Shown: positions 1 through 10,071, numbered from the stretch's first letter. The stretch is DNA of 64,000 nucleotides from Enterobacteriaceae bacterium ESL0689 (GCA_029433525.1 JAQTIF010000002.1:124001-188000); one strand, 5' to 3'. Notes: a model not told the origin generated them from the sequence alone. Numbers and translations: made by a program.

Positions 1-605
1 ATCCTCATGTCGATCACGTGATCCCGTTGATGGCAGAAGGTAAAATACTGCCTTATCTCGATATTCCACTTCAGCATGCCAGCCCGCGGATACTTAAATT
101 AATGAAACGCCCCGGCTCAGCCGAGCGTCAGCTGGCACGCATTAAGCAGTGGCGTGAACACTGTCCGAATCTTACCCTGCGATCGACCTTTATCGTCGGC
201 TTCCCCGGCGAAACCGAGGAAGATTTTCAGATGCTACTCGACTTTCTGACCGAAGCACGCCTTGATCGTGTCGGCTGCTTTAAATACAGCCCTGTTGCCG
301 GTGCCAGCGCTAACGAACTGGCCGATCCGGTGCCGGAAAGTGTCAAAGAAGAGCGCTGGAACCGTTTTATGCAATTGCAGCAACAAATTTCTGCCAGCCG
401 ACTGCAGGAAAAGATCGGCCATGAAATTGAGGTGTTGATTGATGAAGTCGATGCCGAGGGAGCCATTGGCCGAAGTATGGCGGATGCGCCGGAAATTGAC
501 GGTGCGGTGTACCTCAATGGTGAAAACGGGGTAAAAGCAGGCGATATCGTGCGGGTCAAAGTCGAACATGCCGATGAATACGACTTATGGGGTTGCCGGA
601 TTTGA
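1..605 (+). CDS. rimO: RimO, ribosomal protein S12 methylthiotransferase (3' part)
   Basis: This is the C-terminal ~200 residues of RimO, the radical-SAM enzyme that adds a methylthio group to an aspartate of ribosomal protein S12. The gene enters from the left edge in frame from base 3, so the start and the cysteine motifs lie outside the window. What remains covers the end of the radical-SAM barrel ([26 protein letters not shown]) and the TRAM domain near the C-terminus, ending in the typical ADEYDLWG stretch. It is followed directly by moeA on the same strand. In K-12 the iaaA-gsiABCD-yliEF block separates them, so that block is missing here. Identity is very confident. Confidence 0.96.
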   Translation, partial: PHVDHVIPLMAEGKILPYLDIPLQHASPRILKLMKRPGSAERQLARIKQWREHCPNLTLRSTFIVGFPGETEEDFQMLLDFLTEARLDRVGCFKYSPVAGASANELADPVPESVKEERWNRFMQLQQQISASRLQEKIGHEIEVLIDEVDAEGAIGRSMADAPEIDGAVYLNGENGVKAGDIVRVKVEHADEYDLWGCRI

Positions 606-777
606 TGTCCATGTGGCGATCAATGACGGATACGCCTGATCACCATCCTGTATCCTTATCCGCATCCGATTCGTCGCACTCCCGCTGGCAATAAACGCCC
701 GGAAAGATGAGCGGTATAGCAGCATCTGTTTTTTTGTTACAATAGATATTTCAATGAGTTACCCGCAGGAGAAAATC

Positions 778-2019
778 ATGGATTTTAGCGCTGAACTGAT
801 GCCATTCGATACCGCTCTGGCTCAGATGCTCGATAGCATTACCCCCCTGAGTGCAACGGAAATGGTTCCGCTGTTACAGGCTTTTTCGCGCGTCACCGCC
901 CATGATCTGATCTCTCCGCTCGATGTGCCTGGCTTTGATAACTCAGCGATGGATGGCTATGCCGTGCGACTGGCGGATCTTTCATCCGGCCATGCCTTGC
1001 CGGTCGCCGGAAAAGCGTTTGCCGGGCAACCGTTCGACGGCAACTGGCCTGCGGGAAGTTGTATTCGGATTATGACCGGTGCGCCCGTGCCTCCGGGTTG
1101 TGATGCTATCGTGATGCAGGAGGAGACCGAACAAACGGCCGACGGCATTCGTTGTATCGCCCCGGTGAAAAGCGGACAAAATATTCGTCGTCGTGGCGAA
1201 GATATCGCGCACGGCGCGGTTATTTTCCCGGCCGGAACACGCTTAACCATTGCTGAACTACCGTTACTGGCCTCGCTGGGAATCGCGCAAATCGAAGTGA
1301 TACGCAAAGTCCGTGTTGCCCTTTTCTCTACCGGCGACGAGCTACAGCAACCGGGTCAGGCGCTGAAGCGTGGACAAATCTACGATACCAATCGCCTGAC
1401 GGTTCATCTGATGCTGCAACAGTCAGGATATGAAGTCATTGATCTCGGGATTATTGCTGATGATCCGCAAAAACTGCGCACTGCCTTCCGCCAGGCTGAT
1501 GAGCAGGCTGATGTCGTGATAAGTTCCGGCGGCGTTTCCGTCGGTGAAGCGGATTACACCAAAGCGATCCTGAGTGAACTGGGCGAAATTAACTTCTGGA
1601 AACTGGCGATCAAACCGGGTAAACCCTTTGCCTTTGGTAAACTGAATCATAGCTGGTTCTGTGGTCTGCCAGGTAACCCGGTGTCTGCCACCTTCACCTG
1701 TTATCAGCTTGTCCGACCGTTGTTAGCGAAACTGTCAGGTGACAACCACTATCATCAGCCGATGCGTCTGCGTGTCCGCACCGCTTCACCGTTGAAAAAA
1801 ACCCCCGGTCGGCTCGATTTTCAGCGCGGTATTTTGCAATCTCTCCCGGATGGCGAGCTGGTGGTCAAATCCACCGGCCATCAGGGTTCGCATATTTTCA
1901 GCTCTTTTAGCCTCGGCAACTGCTTTATCATTCTCGAACGCGAGCGTTGCCAGGTCGAAGCTGGCGAGTGGGTTGAGGTCGAACTCTTCAGTCATCTGTT
2001 AGGGGGAGAATCATCATGA
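778..2019 (+). CDS. moeA: MoeA, molybdopterin molybdenumtransferase
   Basis: MoeA inserts molybdate into adenylylated molybdopterin in the last step of molybdenum cofactor synthesis in the cytoplasm. The protein is 413 aa, against about 411 in E. coli. The conserved DNSAMDGYA (residues 54-62), [25 protein letters not shown] and GLPGNPVSA motifs are all present. I chose the ATG at 778 rather than the in-frame ATG at 754, because AGGAG at 767-771 sits 6 bases before it and the E. coli protein starts at the same place. A TACAAT at 738-743 could be the -10 of a promoter in the 150-base gap after rimO. The stop overlaps the moeB start (ATGA), so the two are translationally coupled. Confidence 0.97.
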   Translation: MDFSAELMPFDTALAQMLDSITPLSATEMVPLLQAFSRVTAHDLISPLDVPGFDNSAMDGYAVRLADLSSGHALPVAGKAFAGQPFDGNWPAGSCIRIMTGAPVPPGCDAIVMQEETEQTADGIRCIAPVKSGQNIRRRGEDIAHGAVIFPAGTRLTIAELPLLASLGIAQIEVIRKVRVALFSTGDELQQPGQALKRGQIYDTNRLTVHLMLQQSGYEVIDLGIIADDPQKLRTAFRQADEQADVVISSGGVSVGEADYTKAILSELGEINFWKLAIKPGKPFAFGKLNHSWFCGLPGNPVSATFTCYQLVRPLLAKLSGDNHYHQPMRLRVRTASPLKKTPGRLDFQRGILQSLPDGELVVKSTGHQGSHIFSSFSLGNCFIILERERCQVEAGEWVEVELFSHLLGGESS

Positions 2020-2789
2020 GCGCGGAGTTAAGCGACCAGGAGATGCTGCGCTATAACCGGCAAATCATCCTGCGTGGTTTCGATTTTGCCGGACAGGAGC
2101 GATTAAAATCCTCGCGTGTGCTGATCACCGGACTGGGGGGACTTGGCTGTGCTGCTGCGCAATATCTGGCATCGGCAGGGGTCGGGCAACTCACCCTGCT
2201 GGATTTTGATACCGTGTCGCTCTCTAATTTACAGCGCCAGGTACTACACAATGATAGCACCCTCGGTCAGGCTAAAGTTCACTCCGCCGCTGATGCACTG
2301 AGGCGCATCAATCCCCATATTCAGATAACACCCCTGGACGATTTGCTGACAGAGACAGCGTTATCAGCACTCATCGCCGCCCACGATCTGGTTCTCGACT
2401 GTACCGATAACGTCACCGTGCGCGATCAACTCAACAGGGGATGTTTTCAGCATAAAATCCCGCTGGTTTCCGGAGCGGCCATCCGTATGGAAGGCCAGAT
2501 TACCGTCTTTAGCTGGCAGCAAGATGAACCCTGTTATCGTTGTCTGAGCCGTTTGTTTGGCGATAACGCGCTCACCTGCGTGGAAGCGGGTGTTATGGCA
2601 CCGCTGGTCGGGGTTATCGGTGCGTTACAGGCGATGGAAGCTATTAAAGTGTTGAGCCATTTTGGTACACCCGCGCGAGGAAAGATTATCCTCTATGATG
2701 CGATGAGCTGTCAGTTTCGGGAAATGAAGCTGCCGCGTTACGCTCACTGCGAAGTGTGTGGCGATCCGCAGTCAGATGCCTCAGTCTGA
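2016..2789 (+). CDS. moeB: MoeB, molybdopterin-synthase adenylyltransferase
   Basis: MoeB adenylates the C-terminal glycine of MoaD so that it can be sulfurated for molybdopterin synthase. It belongs to the ThiF/E1-like family. The nucleotide-binding [11 protein letters not shown] loop lies near residue 42, followed by [20 protein letters not shown], and the two zinc-binding pairs CYRC and CEVC. It is 257 aa, slightly longer than the ~249 of E. coli, because the C-terminus runs a few residues past the last cysteine pair. It overlaps moeA by four bases. No clear terminator follows before the toxin remnant at 2844. Confidence 0.96.
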   Translation: MSAELSDQEMLRYNRQIILRGFDFAGQERLKSSRVLITGLGGLGCAAAQYLASAGVGQLTLLDFDTVSLSNLQRQVLHNDSTLGQAKVHSAADALRRINPHIQITPLDDLLTETALSALIAAHDLVLDCTDNVTVRDQLNRGCFQHKIPLVSGAAIRMEGQITVFSWQQDEPCYRCLSRLFGDNALTCVEAGVMAPLVGVIGALQAMEAIKVLSHFGTPARGKIILYDAMSCQFREMKLPRYAHCEVCGDPQSDASV

Positions 2790-2843
2790 AACGGATAAAC
2801 CGGATAGATTCATCTCTGGCGTCAAACGCTTTTATCAACAGGA

Positions 2844-3074
2844 TCATGTTGGCTGTGCGCCTGGATAAACGTCATCTCCGGAACGTTTCCCTACGGCAAT
2901 CACCCGCTGCACAACTCGCTCATCGCACACTTCGTACACGAGCCGATAGCCGGATGATTTCAGTTTGATCTTGTAGCGATGAGTTCTGCCACTCAGACGT
3001 GAGGGTTTCCCAGCCGCTCCTCAAGCTTTTTCCTGAACTACTCACGGACAGGATGCCCCAGCTTCTTCCACGCC
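2844..3074 (-). pseudogene. Degraded RelE-family toxin gene
   Basis: This fragment on the minus strand translates as a RelE/ParE-type toxin broken in three ways. From 3072 down, one frame reads AWKKLGHPVRE, an in-frame TAG, then FRKKLEERLGNPHV and a stop. From about 3020 a second frame reads LSGRTHRYKIKLKSSGY, RLVYEVCDERVVQRVIAVGK and SGDDVYPGAQPT, ending at the TGA at 2844-2846. These segments line up with E. coli RelE (KEWRKL, KIKLRSSGYRLVYQV, VISVGKRERSEVY). The N-terminus is missing, because the fragment abuts the 3' end of ybiT at 3077. No antitoxin gene is visible next to it. It is surely non-functional as it stands, unless the sequence has errors. Confidence 0.8.
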
Positions 3075-3076
3075 TA

Positions 3077-4669
3077 TCACTCAATCCCCTGACTACGTAA
3101 ATAGTCTTCATAATTGCCGCTAAAATCGATCACTTTCTGTGCGCTGATTTCCAGCAGTCGGGTCGCCAGCGAGCTAACAAATTCACGATCATGAGAGACA
3201 AAAATCAGCGTGCCCTGATACATCTCCAGGGCGTTATTCAGTGCTTCGATCGACTCCATATCGAGATGGTTCGTAGGCTCATCCATGATCAGAACGTTCG
3301 GTTTTTGCATCATCAGCTTACCAAACAGCATCCGCCCTTTTTCACCCCCGGAAAGCACCCTGACGGATTTTTTGAGATCATCCTGGCTGAACAATAGACG
3401 CCCGAGAATACTGCGCACCGTCTGTTCGTCATCACCGGGCTGTTGCCACTGGCTCATCCACGCAAAAAGCGTCAGATCCTGCTCAAACTCATATTCGTGA
3501 TCCTGTGCGTAATAGCCAATCCGGGCATTTTCCGACCATTTCACGCTGCCATTATCGGCCAGCAGATCACCCACCAGTATTCTCAACAACGTGGATTTAC
3601 CGACGCCATTGGTGCCCAGTACCGCCAGTTTTTCGCCCGTCTCCAGCAGTAAATTCACTTCACTGAATAACGCGCCATTATCAAAGCCTTTCGCCAGTCC
3701 CTTGATTTCCAGCGCATTACGAAACAGTTTTTTCTCCTGTTCGAAACGGATAAACGGATTCTGTCGGCTGGATGCTTTAACTTCATCAAGCTTAATTTTG
3801 TCAATCTGTCGGGCGCGAGAGGTGGCCTGGCGGGATTTTGCTGCATTGGCGCTAAAACGGCTGACAAAGGATTGTAATTCGGCAATTTGCGCCTTTTTCT
3901 TTGCGTTATCCGCCAGTAGACGTTGGCGCGCCTGAGTCGCGGCGGTCATATAGTCGTCGTAATTTCCCGGATAGACACGCAGTTCACCATAATCCAGATC
4001 CGCCATATGGGTACAAACCATATTCAGGAAGTGGCGGTCATGGGAAATAATAATCATGGTGCTGTTACGCTCATTCAGCACCTGTTCCAGCCAGCGGATG
4101 GTGTCAATATCAAGGTTGTTAGTCGGTTCATCAAGTAACAGAATATCAGGATCGGAGAACAGTGCCTGTGCCAGCAGGACACGCAGTTTCCAGCCTGGCG
4201 CGACTTCGCTCATCAGGCCATTGTGCTGCTCCAGCGGAATACCGACCCCCAGCAGTAGCTCTCCGGCGCGGGCTTCGGCAGAATAGCCGTCCATCTCGCC
4301 ATAAGCGACTTCCAGTTCAGCGACTTTATATCCCTCTTCTTCGCTCATTTCTGCCAGTGAATAAATGCGATCACGCTCCTGTTTGACTGCCCATAATTCA
4401 CGATGCCCCATAATGACGGTATCGAGAACGGTAAAGTTTTCGAAGGCAAATTGATCCTGTTGCAGTTTACCGATCCGCTCGTTGGGATCGCGGGAAATAT
4501 GCCCCTGGGTTGGCTCGAGAGAACCATCGAGGATCTTCATAAAAGTGGATTTACCACTGCCATTCGCGCCAATCAAACCATAACGGTTACCATTGCCAAA
4601 TTTAACGGAAATATTTTCAAACAACGGTTTACTGCCAAACTGCATGGTCACGTTACTGGATATGAGCAC
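3077..4669 (-). CDS. ybiT: YbiT, ABC-F family ATPase
   Basis: YbiT is an ABC-F protein: two fused ATPase domains, no membrane segment, thought to act on the ribosome E site. The length (530 aa) and sequence match E. coli YbiT throughout. The first domain has Walker [10 protein letters not shown] (34-42) and Walker [14 protein letters not shown] charged linker rich in K, Q and R follows (around residues 240-310). The second domain has GTNGVGKST, the LSGGEKGRM signature and [11 protein letters not shown]. The start is a GTG (4667-4669) with AGGA about ten bases upstream; the encoded start [12 protein letters not shown] matches the family. It is convergent with moeB and the toxin remnant. Confidence 0.96.
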   Translation of the reverse strand: MLISSNVTMQFGSKPLFENISVKFGNGNRYGLIGANGSGKSTFMKILDGSLEPTQGHISRDPNERIGKLQQDQFAFENFTVLDTVIMGHRELWAVKQERDRIYSLAEMSEEEGYKVAELEVAYGEMDGYSAEARAGELLLGVGIPLEQHNGLMSEVAPGWKLRVLLAQALFSDPDILLLDEPTNNLDIDTIRWLEQVLNERNSTMIIISHDRHFLNMVCTHMADLDYGELRVYPGNYDDYMTAATQARQRLLADNAKKKAQIAELQSFVSRFSANAAKSRQATSRARQIDKIKLDEVKASSRQNPFIRFEQEKKLFRNALEIKGLAKGFDNGALFSEVNLLLETGEKLAVLGTNGVGKSTLLRILVGDLLADNGSVKWSENARIGYYAQDHEYEFEQDLTLFAWMSQWQQPGDDEQTVRSILGRLLFSQDDLKKSVRVLSGGEKGRMLFGKLMMQKPNVLIMDEPTNHLDMESIEALNNALEMYQGTLIFVSHDREFVSSLATRLLEISAQKVIDFSGNYEDYLRSQGIE

Positions 4670-4758
4670 GAGAAATTATCCTGAAAAAAAAGAGTGAGAA
4701 GTGTCGTAGATCGGATATTATGCCAGCAAACCCTTTAGGTTTCACGGATTAACACTAA

Positions 4759-4926
4759 GAGCCTGATGGCCAGGCGTTATTGGCGCAGCCAGTTTGGACA
4801 CGGACAGCGCGGAGAAACCGCAGCGTACACGGAGTACGTGAGGATTTCGAGCACTGCCCAGGGCCAAAATGGCAAGTAAAATAGCCTAATGGGATAGGCT
4901 CTAAGAGCCTGATGGCCAGGCTCTTA
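4759..4926 (+). repeat. ~144-bp TIR repeat, copy 1, with adjoining solo palindrome
   Basis: This is a copy of the window's dispersed intergenic repeat, in a gap of 393 bases with no gene between ybiT and the phosphatase. The core (4776-4883) is nearly identical to the copies at 31.7 and 63.3 kb. The right terminal repeat GCCTAATGGGATAGGCTC is intact at 4884-4901. The left end instead reads GAGCCTGATGGCCAGGC. Directly after the right end comes a perfect palindrome, TAAGAGCCTG-ATGGC-CAGGCTCTTA (4902-4926), whose left 19 bases match the element's own left end. This looks like insertion into, or recombination with, a pre-existing solo palindrome. Confidence 0.85.
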
Positions 4927-5062
4927 ATCATTCAGGTTACATCGACCCGACCACCTGAAGCGTGATAAAGAGATAACAAAACGATTATATGCGCATGTCA
5001 AACAGTTTCCCGGTCAGGCAGTTTGTATTGCCTGATAGCCGCGATCAGGAAGGAACTCACTT

Positions 5063-5845
5063 ATGACCACACAGACAAATCATCCGGCATTCTTACCACT
5101 TCAGGGCGCGATCAACTTTCGTGATCTTGGCGGTCTGCGCACTGCAGATGGTCGCCAGGTTCGCCGGGGTAAATTATTACGATCGGGTGCACTGCATAAT
5201 ATGACCGACGAAGATCTTAAACAGCTGGCGGCGATCCCATTAACCCGGGTGCTTGATTACCGTGATCCACACGAAATAGCCCGTTATCCCGATAAGCTGA
5301 ATAGTGACACCTGTTATCTTAATATCCCCGCTAATCCTGTTTTCTCCGAGGTGGACGCGAGGGTCACCGAATTTAGCGGCGCAACACTCAATACGCTCAA
5401 TGTGCAACAATTTATGGAACAGCTCTATCGCCAGCTTCCGTTTAATAATCAGGCTTATCATCAGCTTGTTCGCTGGCTCACACAACCTGATGAGGGCGCA
5501 CTATTGCAACATTGTGCGGTGGGCAAAGATCGCACTGGTGTCGGTTGTGCGCTAACCTTGTTTGCGCTTGGCTGTGACCGTCAGACAGTGATGGAAGATT
5601 ATCTTCTTACACGGGGCAGACTGAGCGCATTCGAAAATCACTTACTCGAGGTACTGGGTGATGATCTGACCGCTCAGGGCCGACAAAACCTGGCCGATAT
5701 TATGACCGTGCATGAGTCGTACCTTGCCGCAGCACTATCGGCGATCGATCAACGCTATGGCAGCATTAACCAATGGCTGGAACAAGAGTATCAGCTCACC
5801 CCCACCGTAAGAGAAACGCTACAATCAAGGCTTCTCATGGGATAA
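5063..5845 (+). CDS. Tyrosine/dual-specificity protein phosphatase (Y_phosphatase3 type)
   Basis: This 260-aa cytoplasmic protein carries the PTP-loop HCAVGKDRTG (about residues 152-161), the Cys-x5-Arg signature with the K-D-R variant typical of the bacterial Y_phosphatase3/LipA-like group. The N-terminal NFRDLGGLRT and LLRSGALHNMTDEDL stretches and the LDYRDPHEIARYP segment (general-acid region) also fit that family. It has no signal peptide. The ATG at 5063 has AGGAAGG upstream. It stands alone between the repeat at 4.8 kb and ldtB. Its substrate (phosphotyrosine or a phosphoinositide) cannot be told from sequence. I do not recall an orthologue here in K-12. Confidence 0.85.
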   Translation: MTTQTNHPAFLPLQGAINFRDLGGLRTADGRQVRRGKLLRSGALHNMTDEDLKQLAAIPLTRVLDYRDPHEIARYPDKLNSDTCYLNIPANPVFSEVDARVTEFSGATLNTLNVQQFMEQLYRQLPFNNQAYHQLVRWLTQPDEGALLQHCAVGKDRTGVGCALTLFALGCDRQTVMEDYLLTRGRLSAFENHLLEVLGDDLTAQGRQNLADIMTVHESYLAAALSAIDQRYGSINQWLEQEYQLTPTVRETLQSRLLMG

Positions 5846-5876
5846 TCGTCTGTTTTGACTGGTAATAATGATAATA

Positions 5877-5943
5877 CTGGCAACGTCAGGAAATCGTCTT
5901 GTCATCACACAAATTTCCCTGTTGCCAGGATTACACCTATAAT
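5877..5943 (+). promoter_or_regulatory. Inverted repeat and probable ldtB promoter
   Basis: An imperfect inverted repeat with arms CTGGCAAC (5877-5884) and GTTGCCAG (5921-5928) lies between the phosphatase and ldtB; inner GGAAAT/ATTTCC bases extend the pairing. It could end phosphatase transcription. A perfect TATAAT (5938-5943) follows, with TTTCCC at 5914-5919 about 18 bases before it, so the same region probably starts ldtB transcription. The promoter call is inference from spacing. Confidence 0.4.
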
Positions 5944-6018
5944 GCGAGAGACTTCGGCCTGGCTGCTTTCGATAAATGGACGAAGGCCATATGATTTTGA
6001 CACACGCACAACATTAAA

Positions 6019-6945
6019 ATGAAGATGAAATTAACCACACTCATAGCAGCAGCCTTCTCTCTTGCAGGCTTTTGCAATTCGGCTTCTGCCGTCACTTATT
6101 CATTACCCGCCGATGGTAGCAGGCTGGTAGGTCAGAATCAGGTGATCATGGTGCCTGATAATAATCGACAACCCCTGGAGTATTTCGCAGCAAAATATCA
6201 GATGGGTTTATCTAATATGCTGGAAGCGAATCCCGGCATAGACACCTATCTGCCCAAAGGCGGTACGGTGCTGACGATCCCGCAGCAACTGATCCTACCC
6301 GATACGGTGCATGAAGGGATCGTCATCAATAGCGCGGAGATGCGCCTTTACTACTACCCAAAAGAGAGCAATACCGTGATCGTGCTGCCGATTGGCATTG
6401 GTCAGCTCGGTAAAGATACCCCGGTTAACTGGGTCACCCGGGTAGAACGTAAAAAAGCCGGTCCGACATGGACACCGACGGCCAAAATGCACGCAGAGTA
6501 TATCGCGGAAGGAAACCCCTTACCGGCAGTCGTTCCGGCCGGGCCTGACAATCCAATGGGGCTTTATGCCCTCTATATTGGTCGTTTATATGCTATTCAT
6601 GGCACCAACGCTAACTTCGGTATCGGCTTGCGCGTCAGCCACGGTTGCGTGCGCCTGCGCAGTGAAGATATCAAATATCTGTTCGACAACGTTCCGGTTG
6701 ATACCCGCGTCGAATTTATCGATGAGCCGGTAAAAGCCACCACAGAACCGGATGGCAGCCTTTATCTTGAAGTGCATAATCCACTCTCCACAACACAGCA
6801 GCAATTTCAGGGAAACGAAATCGTACCGATCCGATTAACCAAAGCCATTCAGTCCGTGATCGATAAAGCGGACGCGAATCAGCAGATTGTTGATCAGGTT
6901 ATCCAGGGTCGATCCGGTATACCGGTACGCCTGAACGGCTTCTGA
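6019..6945 (+). CDS. ldtB: LdtB (YbiS), periplasmic L,D-transpeptidase
   Basis: LdtB attaches Braun lipoprotein to peptidoglycan through meso-diaminopimelate. The protein is 308 aa (E. coli 306). It starts with a Sec signal peptide, [19 protein letters not shown], cleaved around ASA|VTY, followed by a LysM-like segment ([20 protein letters not shown]). The YkuD catalytic domain has HGTN and SHGCVRLR, which hold the active-site histidine and cysteine. The ATG at 6019 gives the usual signal peptide, but I see no good ribosome site before it. A second ATG two codons on is possible. Another ldt paralogue is conceivable, but the match is best to YbiS. Confidence 0.92.
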   Translation: MKMKLTTLIAAAFSLAGFCNSASAVTYSLPADGSRLVGQNQVIMVPDNNRQPLEYFAAKYQMGLSNMLEANPGIDTYLPKGGTVLTIPQQLILPDTVHEGIVINSAEMRLYYYPKESNTVIVLPIGIGQLGKDTPVNWVTRVERKKAGPTWTPTAKMHAEYIAEGNPLPAVVPAGPDNPMGLYALYIGRLYAIHGTNANFGIGLRVSHGCVRLRSEDIKYLFDNVPVDTRVEFIDEPVKATTEPDGSLYLEVHNPLSTTQQQFQGNEIVPIRLTKAIQSVIDKADANQQIVDQVIQGRSGIPVRLNGF

Positions 6946-6954
6946 GGATCATCA

Positions 6955-6982
6955 GGAAAAAAGGCGAGTGCCACCTCGCCTT
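6955..6982 (-). terminator. Terminator between ldtB and ybiR
   Basis: A stem AAGGCGAG/CTCGCCTT (6961-6982) lies between the convergent genes ldtB and ybiR. Read on the minus strand it is followed by six T residues, so it best fits rho-independent termination of mntR-ybiR transcripts. It may also serve ldtB. Confidence 0.75.
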
Positions 6983-6989
6983 CTGACCT

Positions 6990-8102
6990 TTAGCCGCAGT
7001 ATTGCAACAGGAGATAGCCTGATACGGCAGCCCACAGCAATAGCGGTAATGAATAAAGATGAAAGCGCCACCAGATATGGCGGTCAGCTGCCATACGTAG
7101 CGCAATCAGATTAGCCAGTGAGCCGCTAAACAGCCCAAAACCACCGATATTCACCGCCCATGCCAGCGATGGCGAAGGGGGCACCGCATGGAGCAGCAGG
7201 ATCGTCGCTGGCACATTACTGATAAACTGTGACATACCAATGGCTGTCAGCCACAATTTGATCGCAGAAAAATGACCAATACGCTCTAATAGCGGATAAA
7301 ACAGCGGTAGCTGGGTTAACATATGGACATCGACAAACATGGCCATAAACACCAGTAGTAGCGACCAGTCAACGCGAAGAAAGACTGCACGAGCCAGCAG
7401 CAAAAAGCCGCCAGCCAGTAGTAACAGTCCCCATAAACCCTGTTTCATCTCCAGCATCGTCAGAAAAATCAGGTATAACACCAGACAGACCGCGATAAGT
7501 CGTGGTTGCGAGGCAAGACACTTAGTATCTTGCTGAAAACGCAGGGGAGTTGCTGAAAAACAACATCCGCAAAGCAGCAACAGGGTCAGGATTATGGTGA
7601 TAGCCAGCGGTAACATCTGCTCACTAAAAGCCAAAAACGATAGCCCTGAGCGCCCCCACAACAGAATATTTTGCGGATTTCCGATCGGCGTTAATAAAGA
7701 GCCGCTGTTCACCGCCAGCGCTTCAAAAATAATTAACCGATTGATCGGGATCGCACACCACTTTTTCAGTGTCTGGGTTAAGGGAATGACGATAAACAGC
7801 GCGACATCATTGGTTAAAAATGTTGCCAGCAATGACGCCGTCAGAACCATAAAAACAGCCAGTTGTCGTTCAGTCGCAAAACGCTGTGCCATTTTACGAC
7901 CGAGGGCATCAAAATAGCCGCTCAGCTCAATCCCTTTTGTCAGTAGCAGCAAGCCGCTGAGGGTGATGATCGTGTGCCAGTCAATGGCAGCAAACCAGCG
8001 CTGAGGGATGAACGGTATAAAAAAGCTTAAAATACAGGCTATCGCCAGCAAAAAATGCAATAACCGATCCCCCTTCAGCGACTGAACAAGCGAGGCGATC
8101 AT
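6990..8102 (-). CDS. ybiR: YbiR, ArsB/NhaD-type transporter
   Basis: YbiR is a polytopic inner-membrane protein of the ion transporter superfamily that includes ArsB and NhaD. Its substrate is not established. It is 370 aa (E. coli 372) with about ten hydrophobic segments. Family-typical stretches include [36 protein letters not shown] and [20 protein letters not shown]. The ATG at 8100-8102 overlaps the mntR stop by four bases (ATGA), so it is translated in the mntR operon. That placement suggests, but does not prove, a link to metal homeostasis. Confidence 0.93.
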   Translation of the reverse strand: MIASLVQSLKGDRLLHFLLAIACILSFFIPFIPQRWFAAIDWHTIITLSGLLLLTKGIELSGYFDALGRKMAQRFATERQLAVFMVLTASLLATFLTNDVALFIVIPLTQTLKKWCAIPINRLIIFEALAVNSGSLLTPIGNPQNILLWGRSGLSFLAFSEQMLPLAITIILTLLLLCGCCFSATPLRFQQDTKCLASQPRLIAVCLVLYLIFLTMLEMKQGLWGLLLLAGGFLLLARAVFLRVDWSLLLVFMAMFVDVHMLTQLPLFYPLLERIGHFSAIKLWLTAIGMSQFISNVPATILLLHAVPPSPSLAWAVNIGGFGLFSGSLANLIALRMAADRHIWWRFHLYSLPLLLWAAVSGYLLLQYCG

Positions 8103-8572
8103 TTTTCCTGTGACTCATACTGCAACGTAAAGTGCTGAAAAGCTGCCAGTGTTTCTTCACTGACATGGTGTTCCATGCCTTCGGCGTCACAACGTGCAAC
8201 CTCTGGTGTAATCCCCAATACCCGTAAAAACTTTTCGACAATCTGATGCCGCTCACGAGTCTGATGCGCTAACTGCTCTCCCTCTGGGGTTAAAAACACA
8301 CCCCGCCACGGGATCTGCTCAATCAATCCGACTTGTACCAGCCGTTTCATCATTTTAGCCACGGTAGGTTGAGACACTCCCAGCCGTGCCGCCATATCGA
8401 CCTGACGCGCCTCTCCGGTTTCACGGATCAAGTCGGCAATCAGCTCAACGTAATCATCGATCAACTCCCGGCGATGCGCCTCTCGCACCTGACGAAAACC
8501 TTCAACATGCTCTTCAACATTAACAAGTTGCATCGCGTTTGTTGTTATTACTTTATTTGCGCGCTGATTCAT
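8099..8572 (-). CDS. mntR: MntR, manganese-responsive DtxR-family repressor
   Basis: MntR represses Mn uptake genes and mntS when manganese is bound. It is 157 aa from the chosen start. The winged helix ([19 protein letters not shown]) is followed by the dimerisation/metal region with [13 protein letters not shown], which holds conserved His and Glu ligands. I chose the ATG at 8570-8572 because GAGGAAG lies just before it and the following [20 protein letters not shown] aligns with E. coli MntR (155 aa). The longer reading frame up to 8647 has no such site and would run toward the operator region. It is divergent from mntS and co-transcribed with ybiR. Confidence 0.94.
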   Translation of the reverse strand: MNQRANKVITTNAMQLVNVEEHVEGFRQVREAHRRELIDDYVELIADLIRETGEARQVDMAARLGVSQPTVAKMMKRLVQVGLIEQIPWRGVFLTPEGEQLAHQTRERHQIVEKFLRVLGITPEVARCDAEGMEHHVSEETLAAFQHFTLQYESQEK

Positions 8573-8676
8573 ATGCTTCCTCATATTCGTAACGCATGAT
8601 GCGTTATCAACAAAGATCTTCATTGTAAATGATTCGACTCTGAGCACAAAAAAATACCGTTTTTACCATAGCGCTC

Positions 8677-8698
8677 AGATATAGCATGTGCTATATCT
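8677..8698. promoter_or_regulatory. MntR operator (MntR box) between mntR and mntS
   Basis: A 22-bp palindrome has two perfect 10-base arms, AGATATAGCA and TGCTATATCT, around a TG centre. It closely matches the ATAGCA-n-TGCTAT core of enterobacterial MntR boxes as I remember them. It lies 43 bases before the mntS start and about 105 before mntR, so it most likely controls mntS. Confidence 0.8.
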
Positions 8699-8740
8699 AA
8701 AGATATACCGTGGTACTTCAGGGAAAGAAGGGGGAACACA

Positions 8741-8866
8741 ATGAATGAATTAAAGAGGTGCTTACGTATGTTTACTCACTCGCCTTTTAAAAACCGCTTA
8801 ATGTTAATTAACATGTTGTACAACATCATGCAGGGTAAGCATCGCCCGGATACCCCCCATAACTGA
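8741..8866 (+). CDS. mntS: MntS, small manganese-homeostasis protein (41 aa)
   Basis: This small gene encodes 41 residues beginning MNELKRCLRMFTHSPFKNRL, which aligns with E. coli MntS (42 aa, MNEFKRCMRVFSHSPFK). In E. coli MntS is made when Mn is scarce and raises the available cytoplasmic Mn, probably by inhibiting the MntP exporter. The RLML(I/L)xML centre is conserved, while the C-terminal tail (GKHRPDTPHN) differs. A purine-rich AAGGGGG run precedes the ATG. The MntR palindrome upstream and the divergent mntR gene confirm the assignment. Confidence 0.9.
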   Translation: MNELKRCLRMFTHSPFKNRLMLINMLYNIMQGKHRPDTPHN

Positions 8867-9084
8867 ATATGGGTCATCATTTCACAGACTGATGATATTT
8901 TTCACAATCTTGTTACTGTTTTATGAGCACTTCACAAAGTCCGCTATCAGGGCGTCGTTTTATCTGTTAGCCGAAATAGTTTTGATAGCTTCAGCGATGA
9001 GATAAAGAGATAGGCGGAAAAATGACAGGCAAAACAGCCCTGATGAGCCCGCTACTGACTTTTTTCATATCTGACCGATAAAAT

Positions 9085-9119
9085 AAAACCATATCCGGCG
9101 CTACACCGAACATGGTTTT
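9085..9119 (-). terminator. ompX terminator
   Basis: On the minus strand AAAACCATGTTCGG pairs with CCGGATATGGTTTT, followed by ATTTTAT, 12 bases after the ompX stop. This is a good rho-independent terminator for ompX. The remaining ~220 bases between mntS and this hairpin show no gene. Confidence 0.75.
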
Positions 9120-9130
9120 ATCTGTCTTTA

Positions 9131-9643
9131 TCAGAAACTATAACCGATACCAGTCATCCAGGTACCGACATCAACACTACGGATACGTGATTGCTCATAA
9201 GAAACATCCAGCGCAATATCTTCATACACATTAAATTGCAGACCGGCACCATAAGAGAAACCATAATCGCTTGTGCTGTGTTTATACGGGAAATCTGTCT
9301 GCTGGAATTTACCGTGACCAACCCCCACGACACCGTAAATACTTGCCCAGTCAGTGAAACGATAAACGGGCCCTGCGGTGAGGCCAAAGTACTGACCTTT
9401 ATGATAAACGTCAGATTGAGTTTGATCTTTTTCAGTGTAAGTAAAGGAACCGATGATTCCTAGCGGCATGTCGTTTTGTTCATAGCGATATTTCAGGTTA
9501 AAACCACTTGCCTTATTAATTACACCCTGGGCATCGCTCTGTGCATAACCACCAGAAACAGTAGAAGTTGCAGCGAAAGCGGTCGTCCCCATAACTGCAG
9601 CCATAACGATAGCGGATGTTGAAAAACGTGCAATTTTATTCAT
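9131..9643 (-). CDS. ompX: OmpX, small outer-membrane beta-barrel
   Basis: OmpX is an eight-stranded outer-membrane barrel of the Ail/Lom family. It is 170 aa, beginning with a signal peptide cleaved after AFA and followed by the mature start ATSTVSGGYAQSDAQG. The family hallmarks SDYGFSYGAGLQFN and SYEQSRIRSVDVGTW and the terminal aromatic GIGYSF (BAM recognition) are present. I chose the ATG at 9641-9643, since GAGG lies six bases upstream; the longer GTG-initiated frame adds only two residues. It is divergent from rhtA, as in E. coli. Confidence 0.96.
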   Translation of the reverse strand: MNKIARFSTSAIVMAAVMGTTAFAATSTVSGGYAQSDAQGVINKASGFNLKYRYEQNDMPLGIIGSFTYTEKDQTQSDVYHKGQYFGLTAGPVYRFTDWASIYGVVGVGHGKFQQTDFPYKHSTSDYGFSYGAGLQFNVYEDIALDVSYEQSRIRSVDVGTWMTGIGYSF

Positions 9644-10071
9644 AACCACCTCAAATGTGTTTCTATTAAATCCTGACTCTTAGTTGTATCAGAAATTGCA
9701 GAAAACTCTTTTTACTTACCGTGTCTGACACCCCTTTTCATGTAACCAAAAATTTCCACTCTCCGGTAAGCCACCGCATAACCATCATTTTTTAACATAA
9801 AATGACTGATTAATAGTGTATATATAACCTAACCTATTCTGATTACAGAAAAATATCGACACAGCGACCAGGGTGCGTGATGAAAACTAACGCACATGCC
9901 ACCTGAAGTATGACAGGTATATCCGGATAATTCCTGAAAACCAGGGAATTTTTCGCTGTGTCTGTTGTCAGACTATGCCCCTCGCCACCTTTTTTTCAAC
10001 AATCCATAAGCGATTACAGGGTAATTCAATTAAACTTGACTCCATCTGGCAATTTTCTGACAGGAGATACA
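9644..10071. other. ompX-rhtA divergent intergenic region
   Basis: This 428-base gap separates divergent ompX and rhtA and must contain both promoters. The part around 9780-9850 is AT-rich. I see no gene or strong hairpin. An open frame runs from 9958 into rhtA, but it lacks a ribosome site. Confidence 0.5.

Noticed and set aside
2756-2968. 70-aa plus-strand frame after moeB
   Set aside because: It overlaps the moeB end and runs antisense through the RelE fossil, which explains its protein-like bases.
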